From: Liolophura sinensis
Taxonomy: Eukaryota > Mollusca > Polyplacophora > Chitonida > Chitonidae
Assembly (NCBI RefSeq): GCF_032854445.1
Contig: NC_088303.1
Coordinates: 34,415,501-34,479,500 of the forward strand
DNA: 64,000 nucleotides
Reading direction: 5' to 3'
Part shown: in pieces, positions 30,001-42,000 of the stretch
Layout: every line of letters begins with the position of its first letter
Numbering within the stretch: the stretch's first letter is position 1
The notes under the pieces: model-generated
The model's database searches: none
The model's input: the letters and a program-made list of their open reading frames with translations, nothing else
Told to the model about the DNA's origin: nothing
Position numbers and translations under genes: made by a program

Positions 30001-33000
30001 CTATGCTCTATCTCTGCTTACATGTCCATTGTCTTGTTGGGATTGTTCAGCTTGCAACCTGTCTTGGTAGGACTGTCCAGGTTCGAACATTTTATTGAGA
30101 TAATTCATCTTTGAACATCATCTAGGGACCGTTCAGCTTTGAACATCATCTGGGGACAGCTGCGCTTTGAACATCGTCTAAGGACAATTCAGCTTTGAAC
30201 ATCATCTAGGGACAGTTTATCTTTGAACGTCATCTGGAACAGTTGAGCTTTGAACATTGTCTATGGACAGTTCAGCTTTGGACATCGTCTATGGACAGTT
30301 CAGCTTTGAACACCGTCCAGGGACATTTCAGCTTTGAACACCGTCCAGGGACAGTTCGGCTTTGAACGTCATCTAGGGACAGTTCATTTTTGAACGTCAT
30401 CTGGGGACAGTTGAGCTTTGAACATTGTCTAGCGACAAAATTCAGCTTTGGACATCGTCTATGGGCAGTTCAACTTTGGACATCGTGTAGGGACAGTTCA
30501 GCTTTGAACATCGTCCAGAGACAGTTCAGTTTTGAACATTGTCTAGGAACAGTTCAGTTTTGAACATCGTCTAGGGACTGTTCAACTTTGAATGTCTTGA
30601 TGTTACTGTTCGTGTTTCAATAATCTAGCTGAACCAAAATGGTTTAGCTTTTAAGTCGGCTTTTAACATTTATATTTAACATAATGTATAATGTATACGA
30701 TCAATTCATAGCGCTTTCTGTGAAAATACACTGTTAAAATAATCCCCCTTTACGGTGGACATCGCTCATACATTTTATATGCTTATGCTTCTGAATAACT
30801 CATGACTGTATTTTATAGTCATACGACATCACAGATTCTAACACATCTGCCAAATGTGTACTACACAGAAAACAGACGTTGACTGCATATATTGAACAGC
30901 ATATGCATTGAGTTTTTTCACGCGACCCAATACTGTTGTAAAAGAGTATCGTCGTAGTGTTCGGCAGGGTTGTTCCAACCACAGGGAGGATAGTTAACAT
31001 CATCAATGTGAAGCCGGGCAATCTGTATGTAGCTCAACATGTGTAACTTCAGGGTGGATTACTTACATTCGCTGACAAATCTATGTACACTTGGCAACAT
31101 GTTAATTTATTTATTTTAATTTTTAATAGTGGCTGGACGATCATGTTCAGTCAAAAACGTCTAGTCTTTATCATTTTATGTGGCGAACAATTTTGTGCGA
31201 AAAGTTGTGGGAAATATATGTGAATGGGTGATGTGGTAGAATAGAAATAATGGCTTCATTCACTGCATATATGCTGTGATAACTTCAGTAAAAGAGAAAG
31301 TGTCCATTGTTTTTGGACTCTGGCCTCGTCCCAAAACAATGGACACCTCTTTTTTTACTGCAGTTATCACAGGGTATGCGCAGTGAATGAAGCCATTATT
31401 TCTGAATTTGACATTGACAGTCACCTGTTTTTAATATCGTTATTAAGTACTTAATTCACTGTTACTGGTCAGTGCTGGCTCTGACGGGCATCTCACTATA
31501 TCTATCGCTGCTTCAGCTCTGGCTATGAGACACAGGGTTTGTCAGTTGGTTTGTTAGTGTCATACTGGCATATTCCACCCTTACACCTGACTGCAGCCAT
31601 ATAAGTGATGTATTTGTCAGTACACCATTAGACACCAGGATAAGAGATAAAATAGGAATTTGCATAAAGGACAGATATTATTGATGACACTTGTATTGTA
31701 CCATGATGATGAAATTCCTTTTGTATACACAGCTTATAATGTCCTGGACTGTATGAGCATACTGCCAGGGTCTGGTTGTTCAAAACTGGTTTAAGTCTTA
31801 ATACCAGATGTATTTAATCTAACAGTTGTCAGTATATTAGATATGAACTATAAAAACTTCTGCTGTTATACTTGGACTTTGGAGAACTGCTTTACCTGCT
31901 AGGTTTGGCTAAAATGTTAAATATAAAATATGACTTAATACCAGTATTAGCTGATATACTTTCGCACAAACTTGGCCCAGTTATTTAAATACATGGTATC
32001 GACCTGTTTTTGCAGGTGCAACATTCCATTTACCAAAAAATCCCAGTTTCAGTGGATTGAAAATTGATGTCTTTGAGGTTTATATTTCTCTCCTGCACAA
32101 CCAGTATCAACCATTTATTTCAAAATATATGCTCTTGAATTGTTTGAATGTCATGTTTAGGAGAAGTTACATCATTTCTTATCTCACATTTACATTGATG
32201 AGATGTCAGTAACAAAGTGTATTTTTATGTTTCAGCCTTGTGATGAGATGTCAGTAACAAAGTGTATTTTTATGTTTCAGCCTTGTGCTTAGGCAGTTTT
32301 ACAGATCAATCTGTAAATTGTATTTGATTGAATTAATACATTTTGCCCCATTAATATTGGACATTTAGACTTTAAATTAATAGTGGCCTCTCAAGCACCA
32401 CCTAAGGGCTGCCAGCAACCTGCAGATGGTCGTGGGTTTCCCCCATGTTCTGCCTGGTTTCCTTCCACCGTAATGCTGGCCGCCATCATATAAGGGAAAT
32501 ATTCTTGAGTGTGGCGTAAAACACCAAATTAAATAAATCAATAAATATTATACATGTAGTTGTATTGTGACTTTGTGAACTGATGACAGTGTATAAGACA
32601 AGCAACTAGAAGCATAAATCACGGAAAAGAAAATGTATAATATGATGTAATGGAGACATTGTGTCATTATGTAATTCATATGCACCTGGGTTTTTGTTTT
32701 TTGGGGTTTTTTTGTGTTTTTTGTTTTGTATTTATTTTGAAAATTGCATCATCAGCTTATTAGTTTGTACTGATTCCTGTGCTGTATGCTTCACCTGTGC
32801 AGGTACAATGGTGGTGAATGATGAACCTAGCTACATGGGTGAGGCTCAGGGCAGGTTTGTGGGTCTGGACCTGGAGGATAGCCTCTACCTGGGCGCTGTA
32901 CCAGACTTTGCCAGAATCCCACAGGCAGCTGGATTTAGATCAGGATTTGTTGGTGAGTTTCACTTTAACTTTCATTTTTTAGGTATTAGTGATTTCATAT

Positions 33001-36000
33001 GCTGAACATGTTTCACTTGTCGCGGGTACGTCTGAATTGTAAGCTGGATAAGTGACTGAAGCTTATTAAATTCATAATTAAAAAGTAACCACCTTTAATT
33101 CCCCTATAATTAGTGATGTTGTGATTTTTCTTGTTATTGCAGTTGTTTGTTATCACGATAGCTCAAGCAATTATCATCTAATGAACACAGCTGAATCCAT
33201 TGTCTTAAGATGTGTCCTAAAAAAAAAAAAAAAAATCAGATGTTGTTTGTATTGTTCTCTAAGTCTTGGGGACAAGTGGTTGATGAAGCTCTTGTGCAGA
33301 CTTACATAAAGGCCACAGGAAACTGCTTGTCCTTTGGCAGTGTCATATGATGGAATCATTTTATCAGTAATTTATGTAAGGTTGGTGCTTTATTCTGGGT
33401 GCCCTTGTTTCCTCAAGCGGTGGAAGGGGAAAATGACTGAGTGTCAAATAAAGAAATCCTGTGTGAAATTTAATTCTGGAAGTACTACCTGTTGTGTCGG
33501 TGTGTAATTAACATTTGGAGCTTGGACGTGCGAGTAAGTGTATTTTGTTGACCGACCAGGTACCGTAAGTCAGATGGAACTTCAGGGTGATTCCATAGAC
33601 CTGGGTGAAGAGGCTAGGTCCTTAGTGGGCATCAGAGAGTACCAGGTGTGCCGGGATAGCCCCTGTGAGAACGGCGGCACTTGCGAACCTGCTAACACCA
33701 ACTACGGCTACAGGTGTAACTGTCCCCAGGGTTACGCAGGACGAAGGTGCGAGCTCTCCGGAGAAAGGTGCTACCCAGGTGAGGAAGGTTAACAGACAGG
33801 TGTGGCATTGATATGTCAAGGGGTATGAGGGAAAATGAGTATGATATGCCATAGCTCACAAGCCTTCTTATCACTTCAGTAGTATCACTGACCAGCCTTG
33901 ATGGCTCATTTGGTGGAGCGTTCGCTTCGGGGCAGTAGATTTAGGGTCAGTCCTGGCTTGGGTCACACCTAAGACCTTAAAAGAGGAAGTTGTAGCTTCC
34001 TTGCTTGGCACTCAGGATTAAGGGGATAGATCAACGACTGGTTGACCTGTGTCAGTATAATGGCTCGGGTAGGGCGACTTACTTTTGCCTTTGGTAAGCC
34101 GTCTCAGTGAAGCAGCACTAGATAAAAGAGCGGTGGAAATTGGCCCTGCAACAAGAAGGCAAATTACATGTACATGCGCTCTAAGGACTCATTCTTCGTC
34201 ATATGACTGAAAAATTGTTAAGTACAATGTTAAGACCACTCACTCACACACTCATTAAAATTTCTGATCAGCAATTTGCAGAATTGTTTTGAGTCCCATT
34301 CATGCATAGAGAGGTTTTTGGTGCTTTTTAATATTGTATGTGCACTTTAAAATCAGTCTTTATAAAGTATGTAACTATATATATTGAATTTCTGACGCTG
34401 AAGACCCTGAACCTGGAGACATGTGAAAACATTGGCTAGTGTGAGACTTGAATTGACGACCTGAGGTGTTTAGCCCCATCGTAACTATGTTGCTACCTAA
34501 GTACTGTTTGGTGCTTCACCATTTGTTACTTGCCAAGGAGAACTTTTTTTGGTGGAGAATGAAACTAAGCTGAATACAATGTTTTGTTGTAAAGTGTATT
34601 AATGAATACAGTCTTCCAAGTTACAATGTAATTGCCATTGACGGGACTGCATATCTATGGAATTTGATCAAAGAGAGGTGTTCTTTTTGTTTTACAGGAG
34701 CATGTGGTTCTGAGGGGCGGTGCTACAACCAGCCTGGCCTGAGTGGGTACCTCTGTATCTGCCCCATTGGAAAGACAGGACCTGGGTGCCAAGTCGGTAA
34801 GCTATCTGAAACCTGATCAGAAAATCAGAGAACTTATGTCTCATTTCTTAGTTTATAGTGTTACAGCTCACAGCCCCTAGTTCACATATCTGTTGACTGA
34901 TTGATTGACTGATCATATGACTGATTAAAATCACATGTCTGTTAATGTCATGTAAAACAAGAATAACATGACTGATTAAAGTCACATTGCTGTGACACAT
35001 GTTAGAAATGCACAGAACGATTGTGAACGAGATTGCCATCCCCAACAACCACAACGAATAACAACAACAACAGCTGTGTTATCCTCCCACAGATCTGTTG
35101 GCCGCAGCAAGAAACAAATTTTGATCATTGCCGTCTATTAAGAAAAGTCGGTTCAATCAGCATATTCTGATAGCAGAAATATTGAGTAATCTCACCCATG
35201 GAGGTTTCAGCATGAAAAAAGTTTGAACTGTAGTGCTCAATAGTTGCGCTCATCGTTTACCACGTGGTATTTTTTGTTTTTGTCTTATAGAAGTCAACAT
35301 TGTTGATCCGTTCTTCAACAAGACATCCTTTATCAGTTATCCAACAATCCAAAATGGCCGCCTGCAGGTTACCATCAGCCTGTCATTTAAGCCACGGTCC
35401 CTTGATGACGGAATCATATTTTACAATGGTCAGCGGGAAGATGGTGCTGGAGATTTTGTTGCCTTGGTGATGAAGGACGGGCATGTTGAATTCCGCTACA
35501 ATACAGGTTCAGGTAAGTCCTCTGGAGGTTACTCCACCAAAATTTTGAACAGGATTACACAGGCTATAGTTCTCTAACTCCGGCCATACGTGGGAAGGTC
35601 TGACAGCAACCTGTGGCTGGTTTCCCCCAGGTCCTGCCCTGTGGCCTAAAACGCCAATGAAATAAATAAATGGTTCTTTATTTTATTAATTTTTTATTTT
35701 TTTTATTTGATTCGTGTTTCACGTCATACTCAAGAATGCTTCACTTATCTGTCGGCGGCCAGCATTATGGTGGGAGAAAACCAGGCATAGCCCAGGGGGA
35801 AACCCACAACCATCCGCAGGCTGCTCGCAGACCTTCCCACTTAGGAGCGGATAGGAAGCCAGCGTGAGTTGGACGAACTCACAGAGACCGCATCGGTGAG
35901 AGGCTCCTGGGTCATTACGCTAACCAACTGAGCCACGGAGGTCCCCCACGGTTCTTTAATATTGTGAAATAGCAAATGGACTTTGATGTATGGAAACACT

Positions 36001-39000
36001 GTTAATTATGTAGAAATGGCAATTTTGTCTGGCTGTAATTAAGTTGGAAGTTGTGTACTCTATTGCTCATTCCTTTTTTTGCTGTCAAATTGGTTAAATA
36101 TAGGTATTACTGTTTCATTGCAATGGCCAGTTCAGTTTGGACCCGAATCACCATTGCAAAGAATAAGATACTCTGAAATCAGCTGTAATGGAAAAGAGGA
36201 CTTATGTTGCTCCCAAACAAAGGCTTCTCTCCTATGAATCTCCAGAGAATCGCTTGTTTTGTTTTTATTATAAACTCTTATGGTACTGATACCCTAGGTC
36301 CAGCCATCTTGGTTAGTCCTGACAAACTGCCTGTTGATGAGTGGGCCTTGGTGTCTGCTCAGAGAAACGGCAGGGACGGGTCACTCACCGTCAACAATGG
36401 ACGAACCATCAAAGGTAAGACAGACTTTCATTTTTCATCAAATAACCCATTTTGGCTGAATTGCAAGTTAGCTTGTTCTTGTGGGCTATGAAATCATTAA
36501 AATGACTTGTCGGCTTCCAGATAGAGTTTGAGTGCTTCCTGAATTTTACCAGCCTGTTAGCCCCACCCCTTCCAATGGAATAGTCCAGTTTATGTCACAT
36601 GGGGTTATAACTTGGATGCTGATTGGACATTACCAGAAGGTTATATTTTGCATTGAAAAGTTTTTGCATCATATAACTAATTGTTATGCGCAATCCATTG
36701 AGCTTTAATTTTGCTGCGTACAGTTTTGGATATACTAATAATGTAATGACATTTTCATGATAAATATTATTATCGGCAAACCTGTAACCAGTGTTTCTTT
36801 CATAAACATAAGCTGCATGAGATAAGAAAAATGACTGTTTGACATGAAATAATGAGGCTTTTACAGTAATAAAGCATTATCTGTGATCACTTTTCATCAC
36901 TATCTGTGAAAGTTAAGCTTTATGTGACAAGAAGGTGCCTTGTGAAAGAATTAAACTGCTTCTTAAACTTTTTGCCAATATAAAATGTACACATCAGTTC
37001 ATCCAATTATAATCCAGTTTGAAGTCTCGTGGGGAAAAAAAAAAAGAGATGATGAAACTGATGACCCGACTTGTACATTTGTCCTGTCTGTCTGTCTGTT
37101 TGTCTATCTGTCCATCTGCACTTATGTCTGTCTGTTCATCCGGCAAGTCCTCTTTACCCCAGATTATCCAGATTACACCACCAGTCTTAGCTAGGACTTT
37201 GCACCTCTCCAGATAGAAAAATCTTTCCTTTTCCTCAGTTTTCTCACAAACTGTTTTGCAAGTATGTACCTCATTCCAGTATTTTCATCTCTTTTGATGG
37301 GTTATAGCATTGTCTCTGTCAAGCACAAATATTCTTTAAGTAGGTGTGACTTGAGAGTGTGATTAAACAAACCAAAGTAAAAATAACTACAAAACACATT
37401 TTTGTATCGGGTTAGGTTATTCACAGTCCTCTTTCATTCCCATAAACCTGATTGACCTTGTGAAATAATATTCGATGAAACTTCTTGTACAGTATAGTAT
37501 ATTAAGTTTTACAACCTGATACATAAGTTATTCATAGTTTTCTTTTGTCCTTTTTTTTTTTCAAATTGAAAAATATTCAGTGAAAAGAAGGCTCTTTTTA
37601 AAGATTGAAAAACCTGGTTAGAAACATACTTTTCTAAATTGTTTGTAAATGTAGTAATCAGTTGGGAAATAGTTACACAACTTTTGTATTGTTTAAGAAC
37701 TTCAAACAAAATTCATTGTCTACCCACTTAATTACAGACACCTTTTTCACCACATACTAAGTTTGGTGTGTATTTGTGTGACTTTTTGTGTCTATTTTGA
37801 GTGTGTTTTTTCGTGTTCAAATTTATTTGCTGATTATTTTTATTATAAATTTGTGTTATTTATGACTTATTTTTTTTGGTTGATCTTTAATTGTAAGCTT
37901 TCAGTGGAAGGCCCTGCATATGTTTGACTCATGGGCAGGGTAGATAACTCCGGGCATCATTGTGGGCTGTTTTGTTCCGTGTGGTTGTTTTTATTTTGGA
38001 TTCTTTTTCTATATTTTCACATCCCCAGCCACTCTGCGAGACAACTTCTATTACTACTACAATGGCCATAATAGACACAAAAATGGTAGAAATGGCCGTC
38101 GCCGAGGTATCTATGCCATTCTCCACACGTACTGACCAATCACTTGGCTGCGTTTGGCACAGTTGTGTGTGTTTTCTCAGCTGTCACCGCTAGCTAACCC
38201 TGTGGTGTCCCTGTGGTAACGGCTATAACTTCACACAGTTCACAGCGCTTCTTGTCCGCACAGTTTTATAATGGCTTTCTGTGTGTCGGTGTTGTTTAAA
38301 TATTACTTTGTAATCAGGTGGCATTTCATATCAACTTATATCCAGAGTTTTCACTTCTGAACCAAATGTGTAGTTGGTTGTCAAATTTGTACACAAACCG
38401 TGCTTTAAGAAGGATGAGGTATGTCAGATGTTTCCACCTCATTATGTATGTGTAGGAAATTCATAAAACTTCTTTTCTTAACATCTTCAATAATAATCCG
38501 ACTAAAACTTCATGTTTGAACTTCTGAATTATCCATGCTTTGGATGTGTACAAACACTCTACTGTAATTTTTTAACATTTTCCCATGTTTGCAAGGTGTT
38601 TATTCAAGCATTTTACTGAAGGCATTTTTCTGTGTAGACTGATGAAGTTATAATTTTCGTGGACCCTGAAATTGATCGATCCAGCAGATGTAGTTTTGTC
38701 TCCAAAATCAAATTGATAATGTGTATAAATTGTATAAGTTGCTCTTTCATATGCTTAAAAAGTTGAGGAATTAGGGTACATATACTTTGTTCTTTTGAAC
38801 TGTTTTCTGAAAAGGCCTGAAATTGCACGCTCTTAATCATTTCTAATGTTGGCAAGCAAAAACATATCGGAACATATATTATGCTTTTTGCATACCATTA
38901 TGATATTTGAACTCTTGGAAAATATGATCAGACAGCATTTTCCCATGAATAGGGTTAGCTGTTTGTTGAGCTTAAAAAAAAAATGTGCACTTAACCATTG

Positions 39001-42000
39001 TAAGATTTTGTATGTGAATTACCCCAATATTGGGCATTGGCGAATCTCACAACCTCTGAAGTGATTGGAATTTGAACTTGCCTTGGTTTCTCTGTTATAC
39101 CTCCCGTCTCTGCTGGCATGTTAATATGAAAGGCCACCTGTCTGTATGTATAGCAAGAACTCTCAAGCCGTACATCTCAAATTTAACAAGTCATTATGGT
39201 TCATGGAAGTCATTTTTGCAGGAAAAGGTGTCACTAATAGGTAGGCGTATAACAACAGATTTCTTTTCGTAGTGAATGTGTTACATGTACAGATATCTGC
39301 ATTATTAAGATTCTATAATTGTGGACTTCCAAGAATCACTGGAATGTTTTGAAAGGAACCAGTACCTGAAAAAGATGGATTCAGTTTTCGTATATAAATT
39401 TGTTTGGAAGGTGAATTTCTAATCCAAGAAAAAAGGGAGAAAAAAAGAATGGAAAATATTTTGTAAGGAGCCAGAAGTTTCCTCAGAATGACTGGTTCTT
39501 TCTTAATAACAGTGTTCAAACGGTTCATGTATCACGTATCTTGCTTTACTCCTGCCTCTATGTGTCATCTTTCATATACTCTTTCTGCCATTTTTCATTG
39601 TACCATCACACCATCTTGTAGTTCTTTTGCTTTGGTGAAGGGAGCAATGACAGGAGTATAACCTTACACTCCTTAGGGGTTTGAGTCTGTTCTTGTTTAC
39701 AATGTTGTGTTGGCAGAACTTGAAGTATTAACAACGCTATTATATCAAGAAGATGAACATCTAACCCAGTTGTAGGCATCGTGTGTGATGTGAGAATGGC
39801 TGATCAAGTCATGAAGTGTAACCATAAGTTATCTTGTATTGGTTGTTAAATCCTAGATGCCTTCAGGATAGTATATACATGTATCTGATATTGGTTACAT
39901 CCCAGATGCCTCCAGGATAGTATATACATGTATCTGATATTGGTTACATCCCAGATGCCTTCAGGATAGTATATGCATATATCTAATATTGGTTACATCC
40001 CAGATGCCTTCAGGATAGTATATACATGTATCTGATATTGGTTACATCCCAGATGCCTCCAGGATAGTATATGCATATATCTAATATTGGTTAAATCCCA
40101 GATGCCTCTAGGATCGTATATACATGTACTTGTGTCTTATATAAGTGGAAAAGGATGTGAACAGTACTGATTTATCCTTCATGAGGATATTACAATCCTG
40201 CTGTAGAAGACAAAAGTTAGTTTGTTCAGTCGTAAGAACTCAGGTGTGTTACCTGTAAAGGTTTACAGGGGCGTTCTTTTGAAAGCGAAGCTTAGTCAGA
40301 TAAGCTGTATCATCATCAGTATTATATGGACACTTTCAGAATAAGGCTTATTTTTACTATTCACATGTAACACTGTGGCTATAACTTTCTCAGCAGGTGC
40401 CATGTTTACTGACATCTTCTCTGGAATATATGCTAATGCTGTTTTTGATTTCATTTCATCATAAATTTGATCATTGGAATGTTTCCTTCTGTACTCATTG
40501 GACATTTATTGCTGTGTTTGCTTTCTTATGAATACTGTATTACCTGTATCGTCACATCTCCTTAACTGATTTACTCTCTTCATAGCATATGTTTCTCATT
40601 TATTGACATAAATGCATATCTACATTTATACCGTACCTAACCACTTTAATTACTAACTTGATTAGAAAACAATTAAGGAGGTGAAACATTAGTCACTTTC
40701 GTAGTGCAAGACGATTGAATCCTATATTCTGATTGAGATTGCCACTTCTTCAAGTGGCGTATGATGTTAAACAACAGTCGGTTTGGTACATAAATTGCCT
40801 CAAATGCAATGGCCGCCCTAGAAATATGGTGTTCCTGCTGTAAAAAAGGCAGTGGTAAGAAATCAGATTACAAGCCAAGAGAACTAACCATGTGTACAAA
40901 ACTCCCCCTAAACAACCCAGCAGTATGCACCCAAGGTCACTTTTATTGTTTGTTGAGACTTTGTGCTGAGATATGCTTTGTAAAACTTGTTTGAAAATTA
41001 AACCAGTCCATAATGATGACAAAATGTGGCTGCATGTCTGTCTGTCTGTCTCTGTGGGTACGTGGACATGTTGATTCGCTCTAAACGGAAACAAACTAAA
41101 GATAAAGTAAACACCAGTGTAAAAACCGTGGAACGCAGTATCTTACGTTTTATTTAAATTATTACTTCATACGTACAGTCAAATATTTGGATTATATTGT
41201 ATGCAGTATGGACCATATTGAAAATGAGTGACCCTTTTCTGGCGATAAAACAAGCATTTGATGTCAGATTGGCTCGTCTCATGCAGAGTCAGACATGGCG
41301 CGAGCAGTGGTACAGTTCACAGGACTTCTCTACAAACAGTGTAGAGGCACACATGTAGAAAAAATAATCAGTATGGTTTATGAAGCCCACCATAAAGTCA
41401 AAACACCTGATTTGAATTGAACAAAATAAGTTTTCATTGGTGTTTTCCACTTCGTTTTTATGGTTTCTTTCCCTTTAACATTACTGTTGTTTTTGTCACA
41501 CTTAATGAGCCTTCCTAGTGACTAAACTTCTGTCAATGTCCATAACATATTCATGCCTTCTCAAACCAATATCTATTAATTTCCCCAACACTGTTTTGTA
41601 TGCTGTCCTTTAAATAGCCATGTTTATCTTTATTACTTGTAGTGCTAACATCCCGACAAGAAATTTTTTAAATACATATTTTCACTATGATATGTAACGA
41701 TATACATGTGGTGTTTTATTCAATATATATTTGTTTGTTCTTGCATGCTATTTATGTGCACAGAAAAAATTATTATTATAAATTAATTTGGTTCTAATTG
41801 TTTTCCCCACCCGTCTGGTGCATGATTTTATAAACCCAGTGTTGCAGTATTGATTACATCACATTATAATTATGTTAATGTAACTGGTCTGTTTTCCATT
41901 AGTTTGATTTCTGTCAATGACTTTACCTCTCACATGCATGTCCTATTTTTAAATCAGTTTATTGGATATACCCCCACTGACTAAGTTTCTGACATGTCTC

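Larger units (their letters stand above)
27126..32802 (+). other. Large LG1 intron (5.7 kb)
   Basis: No coding exon recognised. Holds a dispersed-repeat copy at 27,500-27,560, a 28-bp minisatellite at 30,060-30,600, a long hairpin element at 31,243-31,403, a perfect 45-bp duplication at 32,196-32,285 and a SINE at 32,384-32,546. The rest is AT-rich intron sequence. Confidence 0.7.

Noticed and set aside
41320-42000. Possible extra exon in the LG2 intron
   Set aside because: Acceptor-like and donor-like sites occur but no open segment of symmetric phase with protein-like composition was found.
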